From DASYQD01 sp963846495 (GTDB lineage Bacteria; Acidobacteriota; Thermoanaerobaculia; Multivoradales; JAIOJS01): a stretch of DNA of 64,000 bases. Made by a program: the position numbers and the translations under genes. The stretch spans positions 1 to 64,000 of the forward strand of contig CAWJWP010000014.1 of assembly GCA_963846495.1 (NCBI GenBank). The letters run 5' to 3'. Of this stretch, positions 56,238-63,439 are shown one piece after another. Each line of letters opens with the position of its first letter. The stretch's first letter is position 1. Under the pieces are notes generated by a model that ran no database searches, was not told the origin of the DNA, and saw only the letters and a list, made by a program, of their open reading frames with translations.

Positions 56238-57206
56238 TTACGGGGGTGACCCCGCAGGGACGATCAGTAGTCTCGAGTCGCCGATGGTCCTCAGCACCGC
56301 CTCGCCGTCGTAGCTCAGGGTGCCGAGCCATTCGGTGGTCATCGAACCTGACGGCGAGCCGGCGTCGAGCAGCACGTGGGCCGCAAGCTGGTCGAGGACG
56401 CGGGCGAGGTCGGGCAGGTCGGTGCCAGGCAGCGGAGCCAGGACCGCGGGCTCCCAGGCCACGGCAACGGCGATGTCCCAGGTGCGGTCGGACACCGGCG
56501 GACCGGGCGGCGAGGCGGCGCCATCGGGCGACGCCCAGAGCCGTCCGAGGCCTCCGGGAAGCGGCGGCAACGGAAACTGCACCGCAAAGCGGCCGGCGGC
56601 GTCGGCCAGGCCGAAGCGGTGGGGCTGCCCAGGGATCGCGACCCGCACCAGGGCGTGGCCGGCGGCGGCGCCGGTCGCGGCGTCGGCCAGCGTGCCGCGC
56701 ACCGCCGTCACACCGGACGTGCGCGGCCGGACCGGCGAGGAGAAGAGGTAGAAACCCGGTGGCGATTGCTGCGACGGGCTGCCCGGCGGCTGGGCGAGGA
56801 AGACGCCGCGGCCGGGCAGCGGCAGCTGCAGCCGGAACGCCGCCGGCAGGAAGTGCCGCGCGACGTCGATGACCTCGACGACGAATGGGTGGGTTGGCGG
56901 CGGGCTCGACGGCGAAGCGGCGGCGAGCGCCGCCTCGGCGAGTCCGGTCGGGTTGACCGGCGGCTGCTCGATCGCCCGCAACCCAGGCAGCCGCTGGAAG
57001 GCGTAGACGTCCGAGCGCGTGCGGAATGCCTCCACGACCGGCCGCCGCGCCGCCTCCGGCCATGCCCGCACCCGCAGGCCGGCGCGGATCTGACTGTCGT
57101 TCACGGCGTCCCAGAAGCGCAGCCCGAGTGGACAGAAGGTCTCGAGCTCCTCGAGGATCCGGTAGCTGCGGCCGTCCTCCAAAATGCCGGTAGCGGGAAC
57201 GGTCAT
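56238..57206 (-). CDS. eCIS protein with carboxypeptidase-regulatory-like domain
   Basis: A 322-residue protein between the DUF4255 gene and the sheath. Residues about 5-130 have blocks such as YRILEELETFCPLGLRFWDA and FVVEVIDVARHFLPAAFRLQ; residues about 165-235 form a transthyretin-like/carboxypeptidase regulatory fold (VRGTLADAATGAAAGHALVR, FGLADAAGRFAVQFPLPPLP). The end (LGTLSYDGEAVLRTIGDSRL) is a conserved-looking tail. It is a probable structural or assembly protein. It overlaps the DUF4255 gene by ATGA. Confidence 0.72.
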   Translation of the reverse strand: MTVPATGILEDGRSYRILEELETFCPLGLRFWDAVNDSQIRAGLRVRAWPEAARRPVVEAFRTRSDVYAFQRLPGLRAIEQPPVNPTGLAEAALAAASPSSPPPTHPFVVEVIDVARHFLPAAFRLQLPLPGRGVFLAQPPGSPSQQSPPGFYLFSSPVRPRTSGVTAVRGTLADAATGAAAGHALVRVAIPGQPHRFGLADAAGRFAVQFPLPPLPGGLGRLWASPDGAASPPGPPVSDRTWDIAVAVAWEPAVLAPLPGTDLPDLARVLDQLAAHVLLDAGSPSGSMTTEWLGTLSYDGEAVLRTIGDSRLLIVPAGSPP

Positions 57207-57808
57207 GCGACCGCCTCGGCGGCGGCCAGCTCGGCGGCGCGCAGCACCCGTTCCTGGACTTCCCCGCCGCCTTCGGCCAGCGGCCGCGGCGACTCGATGC
57301 GCAGCACCCGCGCCACGTAGGGGACCGAGAGCTGGTAGACGTTCTGGACGAGCGTGTCCCAGATGCGTAGCAGATCCTCGTTGGTCAGCTCGGTGAGCGA
57401 CAGCTCTACCGTCTCGTGGGCGCGGAAGACGCCGGGCGTGACGGCGTTGAGCAGCGCCGCCGGGAAGATCGGGTGGTCTTCGAGCGCCCGCATCATCCAT
57501 CCGGCGACGGTGTGCTGCAGGGACGCTTCCTTGCCCCACACGGTCAGCAGCAGGTGCAAGTCGAGAGGGAGCAAGGCGGGGAAGCTCCGGCCGTCGGGCC
57601 CCGGCCGGCTGGGTGGGGTGCGCTGTGCGCCGTTGGGGAAGATACGGTAGAGGAAAAGCGACACGCCAGCATTCAACGGCTTGCTGAAGTCCTTGGCGGT
57701 GAAGACCTTGAACTCCAGCTCCTGGCCGAAATCCTCGGGTCGGTGGTTGCTGCGCAGCAGCTGCAGCACCGCCTCAGTGACCGTCGCCACGGCCCGGTAG
57801 TCGGCCAC
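57203..57808 (-). CDS. DUF4255 protein, tail terminator/cap (Pvc16/Afp16-like)
   Basis: A 201-residue protein with the Pvc16 N-terminal domain: DYRAVATVTEAVLQLLRSNH, GVSLFLYRIFPNGAQRTPPS, LPLDLHLLLTVWGKEASLQH, VAGWMMRALEDHPIFPAALL and VELSLTELTNEDLLRIWDTL. Pvc16/Afp16 caps the distal end of the tube and fixes its length. The gene lies first among the structural genes. GTG at 57808 directly follows the TAG of the leader gene. Confidence 0.93.
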   Translation of the reverse strand: MADYRAVATVTEAVLQLLRSNHRPEDFGQELEFKVFTAKDFSKPLNAGVSLFLYRIFPNGAQRTPPSRPGPDGRSFPALLPLDLHLLLTVWGKEASLQHTVAGWMMRALEDHPIFPAALLNAVTPGVFRAHETVELSLTELTNEDLLRIWDTLVQNVYQLSVPYVARVLRIESPRPLAEGGGEVQERVLRAAELAAAEAVA

Positions 57809-58099
57809 CTAGCTCTCCACCGAAGGGCAGCCGTGGCGCCCGCGGACCAGCGCCTCCGCTTCAGCACGGCGCTCAGGGTTGAGGCGATAGCGCTGCCGCT
57901 GGTCGTGCCCGCGGACGGCGAGGAGGAAGCCGAAGTCCACCAGCTCGTTCACCGCTGCTTCCGCCGCCGCGCGCTGGCGTTCGATGTAGCGCTCCAAGAC
58001 CCACCACTCCAGGATGCCCTCGAGCGTGTCCTGGGCGCGGGGTCGTTCGGTGAGGTAGGCGAGGATCTCAAACGACGTGTCCGAGGTGAGCCGTTCCAC
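57809..58099 (-). CDS. Small winged-helix-like protein, first gene of the eCIS operon
   Basis: A 96-residue protein (VERLTSDTSFEILAYLTERP, WVLERYIERQRAAAEAAVNE, LVDFGFLLAVRGHDQRQRYR) that resembles a winged helix-turn-helix domain: three helices followed by a beta wing. The GTG at 58099 is preferred because AAGGA stands seven bases upstream and because the sigma-54 promoter at 58144-58159 predicts a transcript start near 58134, giving a normal 35-base leader; ATG 58126 would be almost leaderless. It could adjust expression of the operon or be an assembly factor. Confidence 0.7.
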   Translation of the reverse strand: MERLTSDTSFEILAYLTERPRAQDTLEGILEWWVLERYIERQRAAAEAAVNELVDFGFLLAVRGHDQRQRYRLNPERRAEAEALVRGRHGCPSVES

Positions 58100-58143
58100 T
58101 CCAGTGTCCTTGGCTCTGCGCTGCATGTCTCGGGGGGGCCATT

Positions 58144-58159
58144 GGCAAGTGCGGTGCCA
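58144..58159 (-). promoter_or_regulatory. Sigma-54 promoter of the eCIS operon
   Basis: On the minus strand TGGCACCGCACTTGCC matches the sigma-54 consensus TGGCACR-N4-TTGCW closely, with the invariant GG and GC exactly 12 bases apart (-24/-12). The predicted start point near 58134 lies 35 bases before the GTG at 58099. The remaining spacer (58160-58285) is free for enhancer-bound activator; it contains a short TGGC-N6-GCCA inverted repeat (on the minus strand TGGCAATGGGGCCA), and no clear terminator for the upstream gene. Confidence 0.82.
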
Positions 58160-58285
58160 TGACCAAAGATCTTTAGTTTGAATGGCTTGGAGCACTGAGG
58201 TGTGGCCCCATTGCCATACCCAGGGCGAGGAGGAGGCCCGCGAATGCCGGCCGCACGGGGCGCGCGGTAGTGTGGGAAAAATGCC

Positions 58286-59326
58286 CTAGCGGTGGCGTGC
58301 CGAGGCCACAGGCTCACGAGGACGGAAGCGGCCGATGTCGATGCCATGCTTCTTGACCAGCGCCCAGAACGAGCTGCGGTCCTTGCCAGCGGTACGGGCT
58401 GCGCGGCTGACGTTGCCGTCGCAAGAGGCGAGCAGACCTTCGAGGTAGCGGCGCTCGAACTCGGCGACGGCGCGCTCCTTGGCGGCGCGGAAAGACTCAG
58501 GCGCGGACGGCTGCGGGCCGCTGGCCTCGTCGTGCAGCGCGAGATCGGCTGCCGCTACCAGCCCGCCACCGCCGGCCGCGAGGATCACCGCGCGTTGGAT
58601 GGTGTTCTCCAGCTCGCGCACGTTGCCTGGCCAGGAGTGAAGGGCTAGGCGGCGCAGCGCTTCGGGAGTGAAGTCGGTCAGATGGCGGCCAAGCTCGCGG
58701 GCGTGGAACCGCAGAAAGTGGCGAGCGAGGAGCGGCAGGTCACTGGACCGCTCGCGAAGCGGCGGGAGCTGAAGCTGGACGACATTGAGACGGTAATAGA
58801 GATCGCGGCGAAAGCGGCCCGTGGCCACCGCCGGTTCCAGCTCGGCGTTGGTAGAGGCCACCACCCGCAGGTCGGCATGGCGCAGCTGGGAAGAGCCGAG
58901 GCGGCGGTACTCCTTGCTCTCGAGAAAGCGCAGCAGTTTGACCTGAGCGCCCGGCGGCAGCGAGTCCACCTCGTCGAGGAAAAGGGTGCCACCCTCGGCT
59001 TCGGCGATCAGTCCGGGCTCGGCCGTGGCGGCACCGGTGTAAGCCGCGCGCTCGTGTCCGAACAGCTCGTTCTCGACCAAGTCCAATGGCAGGGCGCCGG
59101 AGTTGACCGGGACGAACGGCTGCGCGCGACGGGGCGAGAGGTAGTGGATGGCACGGGCGAACAGTTCTTTGCCGGTGCCGGTCTCGCCCAGAATCAGGAC
59201 CCCGGCGTCGCAGGCGGCGACGGCCGGCAGCTTGCGGGCCTCGTCGAGGAACGCGGGACTCTCGCCCATCAGCAAGCGCGCCCCCAAGGCCTGCCGCAAC
59301 CGATCGATGATGCCGTCCCGCTCCAC
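58286..59326 (-). CDS. Sigma-54-dependent transcriptional activator
   Basis: A 346-residue bacterial enhancer-binding protein without an N-terminal receiver or sensor domain. The AAA+ domain begins at about residue 20 with Walker A LILGETGTGKELFARAIHYL, the sigma-54 contact loop ERAAYTGA (GAFTGA in the family; here A-A-Y-T-G-A), Walker B GGTLFLDEVDSLPPGAQ and RFRRDLYYRLNVVQLQLPPL; the C-terminus holds LHSWPGNVRELENTIQRAVI and a Fis-type helix-turn-helix (LLASCDGNVSRAARTAGKDR). It lies just upstream of the sigma-54 promoter of the eCIS operon, facing the same way, so it is its likely activator. Start GTG at 59326 after a GGGGGTGAG site. Confidence 0.93.
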   Translation of the reverse strand: MERDGIIDRLRQALGARLLMGESPAFLDEARKLPAVAACDAGVLILGETGTGKELFARAIHYLSPRRAQPFVPVNSGALPLDLVENELFGHERAAYTGAATAEPGLIAEAEGGTLFLDEVDSLPPGAQVKLLRFLESKEYRRLGSSQLRHADLRVVASTNAELEPAVATGRFRRDLYYRLNVVQLQLPPLRERSSDLPLLARHFLRFHARELGRHLTDFTPEALRRLALHSWPGNVRELENTIQRAVILAAGGGGLVAAADLALHDEASGPQPSAPESFRAAKERAVAEFERRYLEGLLASCDGNVSRAARTAGKDRSSFWALVKKHGIDIGRFRPREPVASARHR

Positions 59327-59618
59327 GAGTTCTCACCCCCGAGAGGTTCCCCGACGCCAAGGCGCCGGCGGATGCGCTCGGCGCGTCCTCGGCGGGGTAG
59401 CGCAACGCCGCCGCCACCACCGACTCGCCAGCAGCGCTCATGACGCTATGGAGAAGATCTTCGCATGCGACGCGCGCTTTTGGACACCGTCCTTAGCCCG
59501 CGGGCACTGAGTCATCCACCAATGACCCAGCGCCGGCCCGCGCACGGGGCGGCACGAGAAATTGCGCGGCGGCAGCGCTTGCCTTGGCCGCGCCATCTGC
59601 GTTACAAGTGCCGGCCAG
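59327..59618. other. Intergenic region between divergent genes
   Basis: These 292 bp separate the sigma-54 activator from the PilZ protein. No gene with a proper start and composition is visible. Before the PilZ gene a weak TTGCCT (59579-59584) and TACAAG (59603-59608) with an 18-base spacer could be a sigma-70-type promoter. Nothing else stands out. Confidence 0.5.
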
Positions 59619-60329
59619 ATGGAGCCCGCCCGGCGCATCCGGCGCAGCCTGCTGGTGGTCAACGCCGACCAGGAGCTGTTCGACAAGATCGCGCCGCTGC
59701 TCAACCGAGAGGAGCTCGAGGTCGACCGCTTCCCGCGCGCCAGGAGCGCCCTTGAGCTGGTGTCACGGGTGCCGGTCGACGTGCTGGTCGTCGGCTACCC
59801 GTTGCCCGACGTGCCGACGCAGGAGTTCCTGGACGCCGTACGTGGCGAAGCGTCGCCCTGCCGGCAGTCGCCGCTGCTGCTCCTCGCGCGCCGCGACGAC
59901 CTCGAGGACGCGCGCCGCTTCATCGGCCGCGGCGTCAACGAGGTGGTGGCGGTGGAGGAGTCGGCCGAGCGGCTGCAGGCCGCCATCTCGCGCCTCCTCG
60001 CGGTGGCGCCGCGCAGCTCGTTGCGCACGATGGTGCGCATCGTCGTCAACATCGGCGAGGGCGCGGCGCTGGAGATGGCGCAGAGCGAGAACCTCTCCGA
60101 GACCGGCATGCTGGTGCGCACCGGCGAGGTCTACCCGATCGGCAGCCGGATGAGCTTCGAGTTCCACCTCGGCGGCCAGAGCCAGCCGATCCGCGGCGAG
60201 GGCGAGGTGGTGCGGCAGACGACCGCCGGCCGCGAGTCGGTGCGCGGCATCGGCATTCGCTTCATCTCGCTTGAGCGCGACGGCATGGTGCGCCTGCAGC
60301 GCTTCCTGCGCGAGCAGGCTGGCAAATAG
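59619..60329 (+). CDS. Pseudo-receiver and PilZ domain protein
   Basis: A 236-residue protein. Residues about 8-125 have the response-regulator fold (RRSLLVVNADQELFDKIAPL, PVDVLVVGYPLPDVPTQEFL, LLLLARRDDLEDARRFIGRG), but the phospho-acceptor Asp is replaced by Gly (VVGYPLP), so it cannot be phosphorylated in the normal way. Residues about 130-236 resemble a PilZ domain (GAALEMAQSENLSETGMLVR, GSRMSFEFHLGG, VRGIGIRFISLERDGMVRLQ), of the type that in some bacteria binds cyclic di-GMP; the usual RxxxR and D/NxSxxG motifs appear as N-L-S-E-T-G, the Arg motif is unclear. Starts at ATG 59619. Confidence 0.8.
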   Translation: MEPARRIRRSLLVVNADQELFDKIAPLLNREELEVDRFPRARSALELVSRVPVDVLVVGYPLPDVPTQEFLDAVRGEASPCRQSPLLLLARRDDLEDARRFIGRGVNEVVAVEESAERLQAAISRLLAVAPRSSLRTMVRIVVNIGEGAALEMAQSENLSETGMLVRTGEVYPIGSRMSFEFHLGGQSQPIRGEGEVVRQTTAGRESVRGIGIRFISLERDGMVRLQRFLREQAGK

Positions 60330-60346
60330 AAGAAGGAGCCGAGGCG

Positions 60347-60826
60347 ATGCGTCACTGGCTGGTGAAGAGCGAGCCCGAGGTCTACTCCTTCGACGACCTG
60401 ATGAAGGACAAGAAGCGCACGACCTGCTGGCACGGGGTACGGAACTACCAGGCGCGCAACCTGATGCGCGAGATGAAGCGCGGCGACGCGGTGCTCTTCT
60501 ACCACTCCGGCGGCGCCGAGCCGCACGTCGCCGGCCTCGCGCGGGTGGCGCGCGAGGCGTACCCGGACGACTCGGCGTGGGACCCGAAGTCGGAGTACCA
60601 CGACCCCGCCTCGACGCCGGAAGACCCGCGCTGGTTCATGGTCGACGTGCAAGGCGTCGAGGCGCTGCCGGAGCCGGTGACGCTCGCCGAGCTCAAGGCC
60701 AACGCGAAGCTCGCCAAGATGAAGCTCGTGCAGAAGGGCCAGCGGCTCAGCGTCCAGCCGGTCGAGCCGGCGGAGTACGTCGAGGTGCTGCGCATGGCGG
60801 CAGCGAAGGCGCGCAAGGGCCGCTGA
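60347..60826 (+). CDS. EVE domain-containing protein
   Basis: A 159-residue EVE (PUA-like) protein: HWLVKSEPEVYSFDDLMKDK, WHGVRNYQARNLMREMKRGD, VLFYHSGGAEPHVAGLARVA and DPKSEYHDPASTPEDPRWFM. EVE domains bind modified bases in DNA or RNA. It has a clear AGAAGGAG ribosome-binding site ten bases upstream and full family length. It lies just after the PilZ gene and may be cotranscribed. Confidence 0.93.
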   Translation: MRHWLVKSEPEVYSFDDLMKDKKRTTCWHGVRNYQARNLMREMKRGDAVLFYHSGGAEPHVAGLARVAREAYPDDSAWDPKSEYHDPASTPEDPRWFMVDVQGVEALPEPVTLAELKANAKLAKMKLVQKGQRLSVQPVEPAEYVEVLRMAAAKARKGR

Positions 60827-60850
60827 CGGCCAGCGTGGAGCGGACGTACG

Positions 60851-62326
60851 GTGAGGGGCTCGATCGCGGTTTGGGTCGTGGTGGTGCTCGCGGGCTGTGC
60901 CCGCGGGCCGGCCGTGCACACCGGAGTGCCGTCGGCGCCGGCGGAGACGCGTGTTGCGGGTGTGCCGGAGTGGGCGTGGGTCGATCGCTTCGGCGGCCGC
61001 GGCCGCGACGTGCCGCGCGCGGTGGCGATCGCGGCCGGCGGCGAGGTCTACTCGGTGGGGCAGCTCGCGCACGCTCGCGAGGCCGGCGAGCGCTCCTGGT
61101 CGGAAGATGCGGCGGGAGACGCGGCGCGCGAGCTGATGTTCCTCGCGCGCCACGCGTCCGATGGCGCGCGTGAGTGGGTCCTCCGCTTCGGCAGCTCGCC
61201 GGTGGACGAGCCGCGGGCGGTGGCCGTGGCGCCCGACGGCACCGTGCTCGTCGCCGGCTTGTTCACGGGCGAGCTCGGATTCGGCACGGCGAGCGGCGTC
61301 GCGGCGCTGAAGCCCGTCGGCGGCGCCGACGCGTTCCTCCTCGGCATCGACGCCGGCGGGTCGCCGCACTGGGCGCTGCACTGGGGCGGCAAGCACGCCG
61401 ACGCCGCGCGCGCCCTCGCCGTCGACGCCGCGGGCAACGTCTACGTCGCTGGCACCTTCCAGCTCACCGCCGATTTCGATGCGGGACCGGAACGGACGGT
61501 GATGACGAGCGCCGGCCGCACCGACGTCTTCGTGCTCAAGCTCGATGCGGAGCGGCGGCTCGCCTGGGCGCACCAGCTCGGCGGCGAGCACGTGGACGAC
61601 GTGACCGCCCTCGCGGTGGCGGCGGACGGTACCGTGTACGTCGGCGGCAGCTCGGAAGGGCCCTGGGCTGGCGAGGGCTCGGCCGAGGAGGACGGCTCGG
61701 CGTCCGCCGACGTGGTACCTAGCGCGTTCCTAGTGGCGCTGGCGCCCGACGGGACGCGACGCTGGCGGCGCCGCTTCGTCAGCGACCGTGCGGTCTCGCT
61801 CGCCGGCCTGGTCGCCAGCGACGATGGCGCGATTTACGTGGGTGGCAGCTTCCAAGGCACGCTGCGCTCCATCGGCGGCGTCGCCGTCGCCAACCCGACT
61901 GGATGGGACCTCTTTCTGGCGCGCCTCGATGCGAGCGGCGAGCTGCTGTGGATCCGCGACGTCGGTGCCGACAGCGAGACGTCGCTCACCGCGCAGGCGC
62001 TGACCGCGACGGCCGGCGGCCCACTCCTCGCCGGCTGGTTCCAAGGCGATGTCGACTTCGATCCGGGCGCCGCTCATGCGCCGCTGCAGGCGGAGACGAC
62101 CGCCGGCTTCCTCCTCGTGCTCGACGCCAACGGCGTGTTCTCGGGGGCCAGCTCGCCGGCGGCGTCGGGCTACAGCCAGGTGCTCGCTGTTGCTACCGCT
62201 CGCGATGGAAGAGCCGCAGCCGTCGGCGTCAGCCAGCCGAGCACCGTCTTTCGCGCTCGCCGGTCCACCGGCAGCGCGCCCGGGCTTGGCAAGAGCGACG
62301 TCTTCGTCGCCGGCTTCCGGCCCTAG
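60851..62326 (+). CDS. Secreted lipoprotein with SBBP-type beta-propeller repeats
   Basis: A 491-residue protein with a lipoprotein signal: SIAVWVVVVLAGC, where the Cys of the lipobox would be lipidated. The rest is a row of about 50-residue repeats of the SBBP kind, with recurrent phrases such as DEPRAVAVAPDGTVLVAGLF, DAARALAVDAAGNVYVAGTF, DDVTALAVAADGTVYVGGSS and LAGLVASDDGAIYVGGSFQG. Probably a surface or periplasmic binding protein of unknown ligand. Start GTG at 60851. Confidence 0.82.
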   Translation: MRGSIAVWVVVVLAGCARGPAVHTGVPSAPAETRVAGVPEWAWVDRFGGRGRDVPRAVAIAAGGEVYSVGQLAHAREAGERSWSEDAAGDAARELMFLARHASDGAREWVLRFGSSPVDEPRAVAVAPDGTVLVAGLFTGELGFGTASGVAALKPVGGADAFLLGIDAGGSPHWALHWGGKHADAARALAVDAAGNVYVAGTFQLTADFDAGPERTVMTSAGRTDVFVLKLDAERRLAWAHQLGGEHVDDVTALAVAADGTVYVGGSSEGPWAGEGSAEEDGSASADVVPSAFLVALAPDGTRRWRRRFVSDRAVSLAGLVASDDGAIYVGGSFQGTLRSIGGVAVANPTGWDLFLARLDASGELLWIRDVGADSETSLTAQALTATAGGPLLAGWFQGDVDFDPGAAHAPLQAETTAGFLLVLDANGVFSGASSPAASGYSQVLAVATARDGRAAAVGVSQPSTVFRARRSTGSAPGLGKSDVFVAGFRP

Positions 62327-62370
62327 ACGCGTGCGCCGAAGTCGATCACTGCGCGCCGCGCCGCTACGAC

Positions 62371-62433
62371 GGCGCGCCGAAATCCAACACCCCGCGGCGC
62401 GCCATCAAGATGGCGCGCCGAAATCCAACACCC
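62371..62433. repeat. Direct and inverted repeat at the CAP gene 3' end
   Basis: A 22-bp direct repeat (GGCGCGCCGAAATCCAACACCC at 62371-62392 and 62412-62433, described here only by its ends GGCGCGCCG and CAACACCC) is spaced by 41 bases. Overlapping it, 62395-62406 and 62409-62420 are perfect 12-bp inverted arms (CGGCGCGCCATC) around AA. The second direct copy holds the last codons of the CAP protein. A third, diverged copy lies near 62330-62351. No T-tract follows. Confidence 0.85.
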
Positions 62434-63328
62434 AAAGCGCCGTCACGTGGCCATACTCCTCGCCGCGGATGACGCCGATGCCGGCGTGCACCAGGTGAGG
62501 ATCGAGGATGTTGCGGCGGTGGCCGCTCGACAGCATCCAGCGGCGCACCACCTCGTCGGGGTCGAAGACGCCCTTGGCGATGTTCTCCGCCGCCCAGCGA
62601 TGGCGATAGCCGGATTCGCCGACGCGCCAGGCGAGCGTGCGCCCCTCGGGCGTCACGTGGTCGTAGAAGCGCCGCTGCAGCATGTCGGCGGCGTGCGCCT
62701 GGGCGATGCGGTCGAGCCGCGGGTCGATGGCGAGCGGCTTCAGCCCGGCCGCGGCGCGCTCGCGGTTCACCGCGGCGAGCACGCCGGCACGCATCGCCGC
62801 GAGGTCGTCGAGCGGGGCGGCTTCGCGGCGTTCCCAGGTGATCCGCGGCAGCGCCACGAAGAGCGACCAGAGCGGCGGCTCGACGCCCGGCGCCAATGCG
62901 GCGCCGAAGCTCTCGAAGTCGCCGAGGACGACGTCGGTGAACCCAGCGGGGTCGGAATCCTTCCACTGTCGCACCAGCGCGCCGGCGTCGCGCGGCCCCT
63001 GGACCAGCCGCTGTCGCCACGCATAGGGCGGATAGCCGGCGCGGCGGAGGTCGCGGCTCAGCTCCATCACCATCTCGCCGTCGGCGTCGAACTCGCCGGT
63101 CGTGGCCACGTCGGTGACGCGGCGCGACGCCACCTTCGCCAACGCGGGCTCTGCGACGAGCGGCGCAAGCCCAGCCTCGCGACGGACGTCGTTGAGCGAG
63201 GCGAGCAGCGTGAGCACCGGGTCGCCGTCGAACGACGTGACGAGCGACGGCGCTGGTGCCACGTCCGCGGGCAGCGCGAGGGCGAGGCAGAGCGCGATCG
63301 GAGCGAGGCGGCGCAAGGTGTCGCACAT
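62405..63328 (-). CDS. Secreted tandem CAP (SCP-like) domain protein
   Basis: A 307-residue exported protein. A signal peptide spans residues about 1-25 (LAPIALCLALALPADVAPAP). Residues about 35-160 are a degenerate CAP domain (LNDVRREAGLAPLVAEPALA, VLGDFESFGAALAP) and about 180-307 a complete one (VNRERAAAGLKPLAIDPRLD, AHAADMLQRRFYDHVTPEG, AENIAKGVFDPDEVVRRWML, LSSGHRRNILDPHLVHAGIG). CAP proteins are secreted, often with lipid-binding or adhesive roles. Start ATG at 63328. The last residues VLDFGAPS are duplicated downstream. Confidence 0.9.
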   Translation of the reverse strand: MCDTLRRLAPIALCLALALPADVAPAPSLVTSFDGDPVLTLLASLNDVRREAGLAPLVAEPALAKVASRRVTDVATTGEFDADGEMVMELSRDLRRAGYPPYAWRQRLVQGPRDAGALVRQWKDSDPAGFTDVVLGDFESFGAALAPGVEPPLWSLFVALPRITWERREAAPLDDLAAMRAGVLAAVNRERAAAGLKPLAIDPRLDRIAQAHAADMLQRRFYDHVTPEGRTLAWRVGESGYRHRWAAENIAKGVFDPDEVVRRWMLSSGHRRNILDPHLVHAGIGVIRGEEYGHVTALWVLDFGAPS

Positions 63329-63439
63329 GGTGTGAACCCTCGGACCCGGCCAGGCCGGGCGCGACTCCGCGACTGCTGTCGGTACGGCCCAATGGTACCC
63401 TGCGATCCGCCGCGCCCGGTGTGAACCGCGCCGCCAGCC

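Noticed and set aside
59551..59565. Second sigma-54-like sequence (GGCACG...TTGC) before the PilZ gene
   Set aside because: GG and GC are 13 bases apart instead of 12, one base too long for sigma-54 RNA polymerase.
62395..62420. Stem-loop at the CAP gene stop as an intrinsic terminator
   Set aside because: A strong stem but a 2-base loop and no U-tract on either strand.
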